Translations under genes and position numbers: made by a program | Shown here: positions 55,489-64,000 of the stretch, one piece after another | Numbering within the stretch: position 1 is the first letter of the stretch | Layout: each line of letters opens with the position of its first letter | Notes under the pieces: generated by a model | The model's input: the letters and a program-made list of their open reading frames with translations, nothing else | Told to the model about the DNA's origin: nothing | The model's database searches: none | NCBI GenBank assembly: GCA_963765375.1 | Contig: CAVXVZ010000008.1 | Location: forward strand, 62,001-126,000 | From: Roseiarcus sp963765375 | GTDB taxonomy: Bacteria > Pseudomonadota > Alphaproteobacteria > Rhizobiales > Beijerinckiaceae | Direction: 5' to 3' | Length of the DNA: 64,000 nucleotides

Positions 55489-56403
55489 GAGCCTGTCCGA
55501 GAAAATAACGAATTGTTAGAATCGCTTGTGATTCAAGCAAGGCGGCCTGATTCGCTTGGGGGGTCGCCTGTGTGGACGAATGAAAATCGGGGTCGCTATG
55601 ACCGCAGCAAGTTGCGCTATCCGAGCGACCTGACCGACGAGGAATGGGCGCTGTCGGAGCCGCTCATCCCGCCGGGGAAGCGCGGCGGCAACAGGCGGAC
55701 GGTGAACGTACGCGAAGTCGTCAACGGCTTGATGTATGTGTTGAGCACCGGCTGCCAGTGGCGGGCGATCCCCAAGGACTTGCCGCCGCGCTCGACGGTC
55801 TACGATTATTTCGATCTGTGGAGCTGGGACGGCACGCTCGACCGCATCCATGACGCGCTTTACACGCGCTGTCGCGAGCAGGCCTCCCGCGAAGCGAGCC
55901 CGACCGCCGCCATCATCGACAGCCAGAGCGTCAAGAGCGCGGAAAAGGGGGGGCCTGCATCGATCCGCGCGGTTACGATGCAGGCAAGAAGATCAAGGGC
56001 AAGAAGCGGCACGTTCTTGTCGATACGCAAGGCCTCCTGATGCACGCGATCGTGCATTCCGCCGACATTCAGGACCGCGACGGCGGCGCGCTGCTGATGG
56101 CAAGCTGGTTAAGCTCTACGCCGACGGAGGTTACCAGGGGCCGGAATTCCAGAGGGCGATGAAACGCATTCTGGCGCGCGTCGACCTCGAGATCGTCAAG
56201 CGATTGGGCCACGCCAAAGGCTTCGTCGTTCTGCCCAAGCGCTGGATCGTCGAACGCACCCTCGCCTGGCTTGGCCGCTGCCGCAGACTCGCCAAGGATT
56301 GGGAATGCCTCAACCGCAAGGCGCTGGCCTTCCTCCGCCTCGCCTCCATCCGCCTCATGCTGCGAAAGCTATGCAATCCTGCATGATGTTTCCGGACAGA
56401 CTC
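55489..56403 (+). mobile_element. IS5-family element A, defective
   Basis: Ends GAGCCTGTCCGAGAAAA (left) and GAGTCTGTCCGGAAACA (inward from right), between TAA trinucleotides at 55486-55488 and 56404-56406. The 915-bp length is short for the family because of an internal deletion. It abuts element B, sharing the middle TAA. Confidence 0.85.
55513..56386 (+). pseudogene. IS5-family transposase with frameshifts and internal deletion
   Basis: Part one reads KLRYPSDLTDEEWALSEPLI, LSTGCQWRAIPKDLPPRSTV and AAIIDSQSVKSAEKGG. After a seven-G run the frame changes to IDPRGYDAGKKIKGKKRHVL and HSADIQDRDGGALLMA. Then, at a point where family members have about eight more residues, it shifts again to KLYADGGYQGPEFQRAMKRI and VVLPKRWIVERTLAWLGRCR. 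The first shift could be programmed; the second with the deletion is not. Confidence 0.85.
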
Positions 56404-56406
56404 TAA

Positions 56407-57338
56407 GAGCCTGACCTGAAATTGGTTGACCGGCCTCGCGGGGCCTGATTCTCCGGAGTTTGCAAAGACTTCTGGAGATTTGCGATGCCGTGGAGCGAGG
56501 CCGATCGGGCAAAGTATGATGTGATCCGCGAGCGCTATTCAAGCGATTTGTCCGACGCGGAGTTTGGGTTGATTTTTCCGCTGCTTCCGACGCGCAAGCG
56601 GCGAGGACGCAGGCCGACATGCGCGCGCGAGATATTGAACGCGCTGTTCTATTTGATCCGCTCGGGTTGCCCTTGGCGGTTCCTGCCCAAGGATTTTCCG
56701 CCGTTCACGACGGTGCAGAACCGTTTCTACGCCTGGCGCGACAGCGGATTATGGCCGCAAATCGTCGGCGTCCTCGTGATGGGCGCGCGCGAAGCGGAGG
56801 GCCGTGAGGCCGCGCCGACGGCGGTCGTCGCCGACAGTCAGTCGGTCAAGACGACGGAGGCAGGCGGCCGCGCGGGTTCGACGCGGCGAAGAAAATCAAG
56901 GGTCGCAAGCGGCACGTCGCCGTCGATACGCTTGGCTTGCCCATCGAATGCCAGATCACCCCCGCCGACATGCAGGATCGCGACGCGCTGGCGCCCCTCT
57001 TGCGCGAGACGCGGCGCAAGAGCCCGTTCGTGACGATGTGTTTCGTCGATTCAGGCTATAATGGCGATGAGGCCCAGCGCGCCGCGTTCGAGGCGAGCCG
57101 CATCTCCATCACCGTAGTCCCGCGTAACGACAAGCAGATCAAAGGCTTCATCGTGTTGCCGAAGCGCTGGGTCGTCGAACGGACGTTCGGTTGGATCAAC
57201 CGAGCCCGACGCCTGGCCAAGGATTTCGAGGCAACCATCGAGTCCGCGCTCGCGTGGCTGCTCATCGCCCTCGTGTTCCTGCTCACGCGACGCCTCGCAA
57301 GGCTCTCAGGTTCGGCAACGTGATTTCGAGTCGGGCTG
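56407..57338 (+). mobile_element. IS5-family element B
   Basis: Ends GAGCCTGACCTGAAATTGG (left) and CAGCCCGACTCGAAATCAC (inward from right), between TAA at 56404-56406 and 57339-57341. Length 932 bp. Different from element A in sequence though of the same family. Confidence 0.83.
56485..57323 (+). CDS. IS5-family transposase, two frames (probable -1 frameshift)
   Basis: Frame one begins MPWSEADRAKYDVIRERYSS and includes FYLIRSGCPWRFLPKDFPPF and AVVADSQSVKTTEAGG (first Asp). Near 56870 it moves to -1: GFDAAKKIKGRKRHVAVDTL, MCFVDSGYNGDEAQRAAFEA (second Asp) and PKRWVVERTFGWINRARRLA (Glu). IS5 members of the IS427 type normally make the full protein by -1 frameshifting, so this may be functional, or it may be a one-base mutation. 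Confidence 0.8.
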
Positions 57339-57467
57339 TAAGAGTAGGCAAGATCAGGCCTGAGATTTCGATAAGCCAGCGGCCGACACCCATGTGCACC
57401 TCCCCAAGCGGGCCTGTCACATTCTAGGCCGATGATATCCTGAGCGGCGTCCGTTGGAAATCAGGAC

Positions 57468-58674
57468 GAGGCTTATCCCGTTGTCCCAGGTTCGTCTATA
57501 TGTAGTGGATGCACCGGTTTGATGGGTTGGTTTGGGTCAGCGCCGAGCGCTGGCGGCGCACCGTCCTGTCGCATTCCGGTGGCGGTCTTGCGGCGGCGCG
57601 GCCTCCGCCTGATCGTTTGGACGCCCTTTCGAGGATTGTCTCGTTTGACGATGTCCCAGTAGCTCGCAGGCGCATGATGTGCGGCCAGCCCGAGCAAGGC
57701 TTCGAACGAAACGTGCCGGTGGAAGCGGCGATTGTAGCGAAAGACGAATTCATTGAGATAGGTGTCGACATGCGTGCGGCGCAGGCCATGATACGTGCCC
57801 AGGCCCCATCGCTTCATCAATGAGAAGGCTCGGTGGATCCAGGGCAAGACAACATGTCCCGACATTTTTCCGACAATGCGCGGATCGTGCCGGTAGTCGG
57901 TTAATCCAGGATAGGACGCGTGGCCGTCGGTGAGGAGCGTGGCTCCACGCTTCACGTTGGCTCTCACGAAAGCCTCGATCGACGCCGCGGAATTGTCGGC
58001 GATCATAGCGAGGCGTATTCGGCCGGAGCGCGTATCGAGATATTTGGCGTGCTTGCGTCGCGGCTTGGGCTGGTTGGTGTCGCGATCAATCACCTCGACG
58101 GCCCCGGCGACGAGGATTTTGCCGGCATTGTCGCGCTCGAAAAAGGCTTCGCCTTCGCGGAAGGGAATTTCCGCCTGATCGACTTCGACGACGCCCTCCA
58201 AGGGATCGCGATCCGGGTCGACCATCGACCGGCGCAATTTCTGCGTCAGCAGCCAAGCGGTCTTGTAAGTGACGCCGAGTTGATCCTCCAATTGCCGCGC
58301 CGACATGCCGTTGGAATGTGTCGCCATGAGATGTGCCGCCCAGAACCACGAGGTCAGCGGCAGCTTGGAACGATGCATCACCGTTCCCGCCGTGGCCGAA
58401 GTCTGTCGACCGCAATCGAGGCATTCGTATGTGTAAGCCCGGCTCTTCAGCGCCGCGGCGCGTTGCTCGCCACAGCCGGGACAGACAAAACCCTTCGACC
58501 AACGCCGCTTCAACAAAAAGGCGGCGCAGCTCGTCTCGTCGGGAAACGTCTCTTGAAACTGCGAAAGCGATCGGCCTTTGGCCATTGCGCGCCCCGTCGC
58601 GGTCGCCTCGAACAGCGACTCAACTACGCCCGCATACCACATCTAGGGCCACCTGGGACAGCGGGATAAGCCTC
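57468..58674 (-). mobile_element. IS1595-family insertion sequence, complete
   Basis: Inverted ends GAGGCTTATCCCG(T/C)TGTCCCAGG are nearly perfect, and the 8-bp direct repeat ATCAGGAC lies at 57460-57467 and 58675-58682. The 1207-bp element is intact and looks recent. Confidence 0.95.
57473..58585 (-). CDS. IS1595-family transposase
   Basis: From the ATG at 58585 the protein is 370 residues: MAKGRSLSQFQETFPDETSC, a zinc ribbon (FVCPGCGEQRA and YECLDCGRQTS), HSNGMSARQLEDQLGVTYKT, the DDE-type core VVEVDQAEIPF, LLTDGHASYPGLTDY and FSLMKRWGLGTYHG with the YLNEFVFRYNRR motif. The start at 58642 would add 19 weakly supported residues. Confidence 0.93.
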   Translation of the reverse strand: MAKGRSLSQFQETFPDETSCAAFLLKRRWSKGFVCPGCGEQRAAALKSRAYTYECLDCGRQTSATAGTVMHRSKLPLTSWFWAAHLMATHSNGMSARQLEDQLGVTYKTAWLLTQKLRRSMVDPDRDPLEGVVEVDQAEIPFREGEAFFERDNAGKILVAGAVEVIDRDTNQPKPRRKHAKYLDTRSGRIRLAMIADNSAASIEAFVRANVKRGATLLTDGHASYPGLTDYRHDPRIVGKMSGHVVLPWIHRAFSLMKRWGLGTYHGLRRTHVDTYLNEFVFRYNRRFHRHVSFEALLGLAAHHAPASYWDIVKRDNPRKGVQTIRRRPRRRKTATGMRQDGAPPALGADPNQPIKPVHPLHIDEPGTTG

Positions 58675-58682
58675 ATCAGGAC

Positions 58683-59208
58683 TGCTGCGGAGATTTAGGC
58701 CGCACGCCGTCCAGCATATCCGGACCCTCAAGAGAGCTTCACAAGGTGCGATGGAGCAGAGCGGGAAATTCATCGCCTACCTTGCCACGCTCTTGATCAT
58801 GGGGCGTGCTTGATTAGGGTATGACGTTGGGCTTAAGGGGTCTCGCTTGGCGGCCGACGTTCAGCAAGACCGTCGCCCTGTTCCTCAAGGTCGTAAGTTT
58901 CGCGCGTGCACGAATGGATGTTCGGCAAGGCGCTCCCCTCACGGCCGCGTCTCGTATTCCATCCGAACCGTAGAAAGCGCCATCGACGCCCGTCTGCAGC
59001 ACGTAGGCATGGATGTAGCCCGCGAATTCCTCGCGGGCGTTCGTCGCCCGCCGGAAGGGGGAGAAAGGGCCACGACGAAGCGCAGGGCGGTGAAAGCGTC
59101 AAAAGACTTGGGGCCGTCGCCCGCCCTCGTTATCGTTTCGTCCACAACAGCGACTCCCGCGCCCACAAAAGATCTTTCATCCAGCGTATGCTCTCGTCTT
59201 GGCTGCTA
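58683..59208. repeat. Intergenic stretch with R1 copy 4
   Basis: 58890-59060 shares CACGGCCGCGTCTCGTATTC, GCGCCATCGACGCCCGTCTG and GCGAATTCCTCGCGGGCGTT with the other R1 copies. The rest of the stretch holds no supported gene; a 20-codon frame with a hydrophobic helix at 58750 is too short to call. Confidence 0.45.
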
Positions 59209-60347
59209 TACCCCAACTCATTGGGAATGCGAAAAGCTCTTGCCAAGCGGGTTGAGTTGGATTCGTTTGAGGGGATGATTCGCCCTGGCTTCTTGTTGGG
59301 AGATGAACGTTCTGCACTGATCGCGCTGGCGCGCGATGGGTCGGTGACGCATCGGTTGGCTCGGCGAGCCAATGCGCTGGTGTTGCTCGACGATGGCCTG
59401 AGCTGCGAGCAAGTGGCGCGGGTTCTTTTGCTGGACGACGACACGATCCGTCGCTGGCATGGCGCGTTTGCCGAGGGCGGCCGCAAGGCGCTGATGCGGT
59501 TTGAGGCCGGCGGCAGCGCTTGCGTTCTGAGCGAGGCGCAACGGGGGAAACTGGTCGGGTGGGTTCGCGCGGCCTCGCCGCGCTCGACGGGTCAGATCGG
59601 CGCGTGGATCGCATCGGAATTCGGGGTGGAATACGAAAGCCGCTCGGGACTGGTCGCGCTTCTGCATCGTCTCGGCCTCGAATATCGCAAGCCCGAAGTC
59701 ATTCCTCGCCATCTCGACGAGACCAAGCAGCGCGCGTTCATCAAGCTTTACGAGAAACTGATGAACGCCTTGGGCGCCGATGAGGCGGTGCTGTTCGTGG
59801 ATGCCGTGCATCCCACGCATGGGGCGCGCGCGGCGGGATGCTGGGCGGCTAAGGACGAGCACCTGGCGATCGAACAGACAACCGGCCGCCAACGCCTCAA
59901 TATCCATGGCGCGATCGATCTCGAGACTGGGCGGACCAAAATGATCGAGGCCGAGGCCATCGACGCCGCTTCAACGATCAAACTCCTCGCGGGCATCGAG
60001 GCGCTCTATTCCACCACGGCGCTGATCCATGTGTTTCTCGACAATGCGCGCTATCATCACGCCAAGATTGTCCGGAAGTGGCTATCGCAACCCGGACGCA
60101 GGATCGCGTTGCATTTCGTCCCGTCGTACTGCCCGCATCTCAATCCCATCGAGCGGCTGTGGGCGCTGATGCACCAGCATCTCACCCACAACAAGACCTA
60201 CCCAACGTGTCGGGAATTCGCCGACGCCATTCTCAACTTCCTACGCGACGAAGTCCCGAGGAAATGGGGCGAGTTTTGCGATTCGGTCACTGATAATTTC
60301 CGCGTCGTCCTTCCCGCCAATTTTCGGATCTTGGCGTGAGCGGGGTA
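59209..60347 (+). mobile_element. IS630-family insertion sequence, complete
   Basis: The ends TACCCCAACTCA (left) and TACCCCGCTCAC (inward from right) are each next to TA, the dinucleotide target duplicated by this family (59207-59208 and 60348-60349). Length 1139 bp, with one transposase gene. Confidence 0.88.
59227..60339 (+). CDS. IS630-family transposase
   Basis: From the ATG at 59227 the product is 370 residues. N-terminal winged helices: VTHRLARRANALVLLDDGLS and EQVARVLLLDDDTIRRWHGA. DDE domain: AVLFVDAVHPTHGARAAGCW (first Asp), IHVFLDNARYHHAKIVRKWL (second Asp) and YCPHLNPIERLWALMHQHLT (Glu). The open frame extends upstream through non-IS DNA, which is not part of the gene. Intact. 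Confidence 0.95.
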   Translation: MRKALAKRVELDSFEGMIRPGFLLGDERSALIALARDGSVTHRLARRANALVLLDDGLSCEQVARVLLLDDDTIRRWHGAFAEGGRKALMRFEAGGSACVLSEAQRGKLVGWVRAASPRSTGQIGAWIASEFGVEYESRSGLVALLHRLGLEYRKPEVIPRHLDETKQRAFIKLYEKLMNALGADEAVLFVDAVHPTHGARAAGCWAAKDEHLAIEQTTGRQRLNIHGAIDLETGRTKMIEAEAIDAASTIKLLAGIEALYSTTALIHVFLDNARYHHAKIVRKWLSQPGRRIALHFVPSYCPHLNPIERLWALMHQHLTHNKTYPTCREFADAILNFLRDEVPRKWGEFCDSVTDNFRVVLPANFRILA

Positions 60348-60490
60348 TAATTTGATTCGACGGAAGACCGCCGCTGCAGAAGGTTCACCCCGCGTTCACC
60401 ATCGCCGCCTAGAATGCTGAATTATCCACTGACTGGCAGCGATTGTGCGCGGTCGGAACGCAGCAGACCTTCCGGAACCGGGGAATCCAC

Positions 60491-60694
60491 ATGTATGAGC
60501 TTCCTAAGGATGCCTCGTTGTACCAAAGTCGGCCGACACCAGTCGAGGCTTGCGCCAGGAACCGGGTGGCCGAATTGGCCGCACAAGCCGACCTGATGCT
60601 CGCTCGGTACCCCGTCGATGTCAGGGAACAAATTACTGAGCTTCTGCGTGTTCTTGCCGAGCCGCCGATAGAGGCAGGAAAAGGGGTTCGATAG
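60491..60694 (+). CDS. Hypothetical small protein, paralogue of 39035-39238
   Basis: A 67-residue product, MYELPKDASLYQSRPTPVEA then RVAELAAQADLMLARYPVDV and REQITELLRVLAEPPIEAGK. The C-terminal two thirds closely match the paralogue; the N-terminal third differs. The ATG at 60491 follows GGGGAATCCAC. Function unknown. Confidence 0.68.
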   Translation: MYELPKDASLYQSRPTPVEACARNRVAELAAQADLMLARYPVDVREQITELLRVLAEPPIEAGKGVR

Positions 60695-60733
60695 GTTTAT
60701 CCCTGCCTACCTCGCCTTCGCGCAAAGCATCGA

Positions 60734-60988
60734 CTACGACGCCTTTCGGCCGACAGGCACTGACGCTCTGGCGGGTTCTGTGGGTGCAACGAGGTTCTCG
60801 GCGATAATCTCGCCCGTGCGCTCATCCTCAACGATATCGAAACAGATCTTCTGCCCCTCCTTGAGCTCCACCCATCCGGCGCGTCGGACCTCGTTGATGT
60901 GAACATAGACGTCAAATCCCCCGTCGACTGGCTTGATAAAACCATAGTCTTTCCGGTCGTTGAACCATTTCACGAGGCCGGTTTTCAT
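60734..60988 (-). CDS. Cold-shock domain protein
   Basis: An 84-residue CspA-type protein: MKTGLVKWFNDRKDYGFIKP (RNP1 region, here KDYGFI rather than KGFGFI) and GGFDVYVHINEVRRAGWVEL (RNP2, DVYVH). The five-stranded cold-shock fold binds single-stranded RNA or DNA and acts as an RNA chaperone. GGGGGAGGAGCC before the ATG is a strong ribosome site. The C-terminal 15 residues are an extra tail. Confidence 0.95.
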   Translation of the reverse strand: MKTGLVKWFNDRKDYGFIKPVDGGFDVYVHINEVRRAGWVELKEGQKICFDIVEDERTGEIIAENLVAPTEPARASVPVGRKAS

Positions 60989-60999
60989 GGCTCCTCCCC

Positions 61000-62044
61000 C
61001 GTTGAGCGGTCAATCGGTTGTACGCCAAGCCAAAGAAACAATCGTTGCCGCCATTTAACAGCCCACTTGTGACGAAATTTTGCCGGATAAAGGTTCAAAG
61101 TATTAACGGTTCCTTCCATGGAGAGCTCGCTCCACTGGGTCGTATATGCTCAGAATGGTTCATAAGCGGCGTTGGCAAACCAACTCCGCCTGTTCGCTTC
61201 AAACGTTTCCGCGCACGCAAGAGAGCGGTAGGCTTCCTCGAATCGTCGGCGACGAAAGTACGGCGGCGCTCGCGGCCTCGTCGCGCGGGCAACCTCCATA
61301 TTCTCCGCCCCTTCCCGTGATCCCGCGCGCACGTGCGCGCGGATGTTCGCGAAGGCGTTCTATCAAAAGCCGCCGTTCTATCAGCGCCGCGTCTCCCATT
61401 CCATCCGAGCCAAGAAAGGCACCGTCGACGGTCGCTTCACCGAAGGACGCTCCGACCGTCGTTCCCCATGCCATTAGGCCGCACGCGCGAAGGCGCTCCC
61501 CAAGGCCGCAGTTCGGGTCATCATCTGAGGCCGAAGCGGACGCCGCCGATGCCCTCCATCGCGCATTGGCCGACGTTAGCCGCCGGAAGGGCCAACGAAT
61601 ACGGCGCGGGACGGCCACATCGAGGAGCAGCGCACGTGCGACGTATCGGCTGCGTCCTTCCGGCTGCGGAAGGCGCTGATCGACCGACGGCGAGCTGATG
61701 ATGGCGCTGTGCACTCCGCGCTCTGGTCAACATGTCGCCCAGCCCGGAGGTCGTCACCGTCGAAGCCCTCCGGATGCCGCGCAAACCGGCAAAGCCCAAC
61801 AAATCGGACAGACGGCAGCGACGAGGCACGACAAGGGCGGTCCACGCGGAGTCCACCGCGAATTCCAATCTACCTCCGAGGTTCAAGCCGAGTGAGTGCA
61901 AACTCAACATTAGCGCAACAGCCCATGGACCAGGTTTTTTGACGGGGTCACGTGCCACCAAAATCGTATCGGCCGCTCCCTTCCGGCCGCAGTCTAGCGG
62001 CTCCCCGTTTCTATCCCACAGGTGGCGGGCCGCGCCGAGCTCAG
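61000..62044. repeat. Non-coding stretch with R1 copy 5
   Basis: 61320-61640 carries R1 blocks (CGCCGCGTCTCCCATTCCAT, GCGCGAAGGCGCTCCCCAAG, CGAATACGGCGCGGGACGGC). R1-like blocks occur twice within it, so it may be a double copy. The remainder has no supported gene. Confidence 0.45.
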
Positions 62045-63073
62045 TTTTTTAGAAGGGGCGCTCACCAAGGCGGGATTGCTGAGCGCAAGGCGATGATCGA
62101 CCGTGAGCACGACTTGCCGATCTCCCGGCAGGCCGAGGCGCTCGGCGTCAGCCGGGGCGCTGTCTACTACAAACCCCGGCCAACCTCGGCCGAGGATTTA
62201 CAGATCATGCGCCGCCTCGACGAACTGCTTTTCGACTATCCGTTTGCGGGCAGCCGGATGCTGCGCGACTTCCTGAACCGGGAGGGCGTCTCGATCGGCC
62301 GGCGCCACGTGGCGAGCCTGATGAAGCGCATGGGGATCGCAGCCATCTATCGCCGTCCGAATACCAGCAAACCCGTGCCCGGCCACAAGATCTACCCGTA
62401 TCTGCTGCGCGGGGTGAAGATCGAGCGGGCCGATCAAGTGTGGGCGATGGACATCACCTACATCCCGATGGCGCGCGGCTTCGTCTACCTGGCGGCGGTC
62501 GTCGACGTGTTCAGCCGGCGGGTTCTCGCACATCGGGTGTCGATCACGATGGAAGCCGACTTCTGCATCGAGGCGCTGGAGGAGGCCCTGGCCAAGCGTG
62601 GCAAGCCGGGCATCTTCAACAGCGACCAGGGCAGCCAGTTCACCAGCGTCGACTTTACCGGCGTGCTGCTGAGGCATGGCGTCGCGATCAGCATGGACGG
62701 CAGAGGCGCCTGGCGAGACAACGTGTTCGTCGAGCGCCTGTGGCGAAGCGTCAAATACGAGGAGGTCTACCTGAGAGCCTACGATAGCGTCAGCGAGGCG
62801 CGCAGCTCGATCGGTCGCTATCTGGCCTTTTACAATCATCGGCGCCCGCATTCGAGCCTTGACCGGCGCACGCCGGACGAGGCCTACTTCACGCCATCGC
62901 CCCTCGCGGCGGCGGCATGACTTTTCCGCCGCGCGCAGGACGTGTCTCTGGTCGGGCTACGCCCTCCCTCTGTCACGCCCCGCGCGCGAAATTGCAAAGG
63001 ACCAACCCACCAACCCTGGCAGCAGTCCACTTAGCCTTCGCGGAATCCTGTTCAAACGATCGGGACCAGCTCT
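62045..63073 (+). mobile_element. 5'-truncated copy of the second-type IS3 element
   Basis: From GTTTTTTAGAAGGGGCGCTC onward the sequence is nearly identical to 34516-35535, including the right end (GGACCAGCTCTCT). The first ~350 bp, including most of orfA and the left inverted repeat, are missing. An 11-base insertion (CACCAACCCTG area) near 63008 distinguishes it from the full copy. Confidence 0.88.
62093..62920 (+). CDS. IS3-family transposase OrfB, in truncated element
   Basis: Begins MIDREHDLPISRQAEALGVS and keeps all core motifs (VWAMDITYIPMARGFVYLAA, FNSDQGSQFTSVDFTG, VFVERLWRSVKYEEVYLRA). Differences from the full copy include LLFDYPFAGS for HLHYPFAGS and AKRGKPG for ARHGKPG. The gene is open, but without orfA and the left end it is unlikely to move on its own. 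An upstream open frame from 61952 is fortuitous. Confidence 0.9.
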   Translation: MIDREHDLPISRQAEALGVSRGAVYYKPRPTSAEDLQIMRRLDELLFDYPFAGSRMLRDFLNREGVSIGRRHVASLMKRMGIAAIYRRPNTSKPVPGHKIYPYLLRGVKIERADQVWAMDITYIPMARGFVYLAAVVDVFSRRVLAHRVSITMEADFCIEALEEALAKRGKPGIFNSDQGSQFTSVDFTGVLLRHGVAISMDGRGAWRDNVFVERLWRSVKYEEVYLRAYDSVSEARSSIGRYLAFYNHRRPHSSLDRRTPDEAYFTPSPLAAAA

Positions 63074-63280
63074 CTCGTCCGGATCTGGCTTTTCTCGTCG
63101 ACCGAACCCAACCTCTGATTTGCGTTCATTTTCCGCGGGCGACTTTGCAAAGAATTTATCGCTCATTGCCAAAACTCGCCAGAGTCTCGCCAGAGTCGGC
63201 AGTCTCGCTTGAGAAGCCAGCTGTGATCCGTCGAATGTCTCGATTGGATAGCGTTGAATCTCAATTTTGGCAGGAAACAA

Positions 63281-63583
63281 TGATTAAGGTCACCGCCCTG
63301 TACGGTCATCCCGCAAACCCGGTGGCATTCGAGAAATATATTATGCCGCGACGCACATGCCGCTCGTTGCGAAGATGCCTGGTCTCCTCCGCCATGAGAA
63401 AGCAAAGGTCGTCGGCACTCGGAGCGGCAACAAGCCTCCCTACCATCGGATATTCGAGGCCTGGTTCGAATGCGAAGCGACGAGAGATGCCGCCATGGCC
63501 TGAGCCGAAGGAAAAGCAGTGGTCGCCGATCTGGCCAATTTCGCAACAGGCGGATGTCCAAGGTCTCTTAGCGAAGAACGCTA
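63281..63583 (+). pseudogene. EthD-family protein, frameshifted
   Basis: Opens MIKVTALYGHPANPVAFEKY, then frameshifts near 63342 to YAATHMPLVAKMPGLLRHEK, GTRSGNKPPYHRIFEAWFEC and ATRDAAMA, a TGA stop, and AEGKAVVADLANFATGG. These are the successive parts of the ~100-residue EthD fold (dimeric alpha-beta barrel). Two lesions make it inactive. Confidence 0.8.
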
Positions 63584-64000
63584 GCGGTCGCCTCTCGTCA
63601 AACTTGAACCACACCGGCGCACGAGAACCGTCTGGACCGAACGACGCAACGGTTCTCGACACGCAGCCATCGTCGCCAATGCGGCGACGATAAGTTGCGG
63701 ATGTTGGTCACGCCCGGATCGCAGTCTATGAGCGCGAAGACGGCCACCGGCATGCCCCGGCGCGCTATCTTGATTGTGCGCCCTTGGTCGGCGCTCGCAA
63801 CTCGTTTTGCGTTGCCCGTCCTCGTCGCGGATGCCGAACTCTCGCGGCTGATTTGCTGTGATCGCGGCCTGGGTGATGTGGCAGCGCCGTTGACTGCGAG
63901 GCCAGGCGGGCAGCCCAGCCGGATGCGCCGCGCGGGTTTCGGCGGGGGCCGGGTTCGCTGTTGGGTCCTGAACGGGCCGCGACCTCCGCTCCGCGGCCTC
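63584..64000. other. Right edge without recognised gene
   Basis: A minus-strand stretch near 63700-63780 reads IKIARRGMPVAVFALIDCDP, which is protein-like, but neither its start nor its family could be determined within the window. Confidence 0.35.

Noticed and set aside
58906..59226. N-terminal extension of the IS630 transposase
   Set aside because: It reads through the IS boundary at 59209 into repeat R1, so it cannot be native.

Overview
The window looks like a stretch of an alphaproteobacterial chromosome or large replicon. GC is high, the cell-division genes are of the minCDE type, and there is a phasin and many short secreted Rhizobiales-like proteins. The overall flavour suggests a Methylocystis/Methylosinus-type methanotroph, but that is an inference from protein character; no rRNA, tRNA or methane-oxidation gene is present to prove it.

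Region 1 (1-8.7 kb) is ordinary chromosome: the 5' part of a GHMP-family heptose kinase running off the left edge, the minC-minD-minE operon, a long membrane-anchored periplasmic-binding protein, a GT4 glycosyltransferase, and the gmd-fcl pair that makes GDP-L-fucose. The kinase, glycosyltransferase and gmd-fcl point to surface-polysaccharide synthesis.

Region 2 (8.8-15.7 kb) is an accessory cassette. An intact IS200 element lies at one end and a decayed IS200 relic at the other. Between them are a NUDIX hydrolase and two large co-oriented genes: an archaeo-eukaryotic primase fused to a superfamily 2 helicase (like the primase-helicases of TOTE conflict systems) followed by a SWIM-domain SNF2 ATPase. 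This is the best candidate for an under-described defence/conflict system here.

Region 3 (15.7-31 kb) is gene-poor, with small secreted or hypothetical genes, many decayed copies of one small protein family, an IS3 element, and an IS21 element inserted in an LTXXQ/Spy-like gene. A TolA-like protein and a GH25 lysozyme-like lipoprotein are intact.

Region 4 (31-64 kb) is an insertion-sequence graveyard. Elements of the IS1182 (two inverted copies), IS3 (one full, one truncated), IS256, IS110, IS21, IS701, IS5 (two, tandem), IS1595 and IS630 families are present, many with terminal repeats and target duplications readable from the sequence. One MFS transporter gene is split into three pieces by an IS110 element and by an IS21 element that itself carries an IS701 and an IS1182. 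Surviving non-IS genes include a phasin, an amino-acid-type binding protein, a beta-lactamase-fold protein lacking its catalytic Ser and Lys, glycine-rich and cysteine-rich secreted proteins, and a cold-shock protein. The right end holds an EthD-family pseudogene.

No CRISPR array, tRNA, rRNA or replication origin was recognised.
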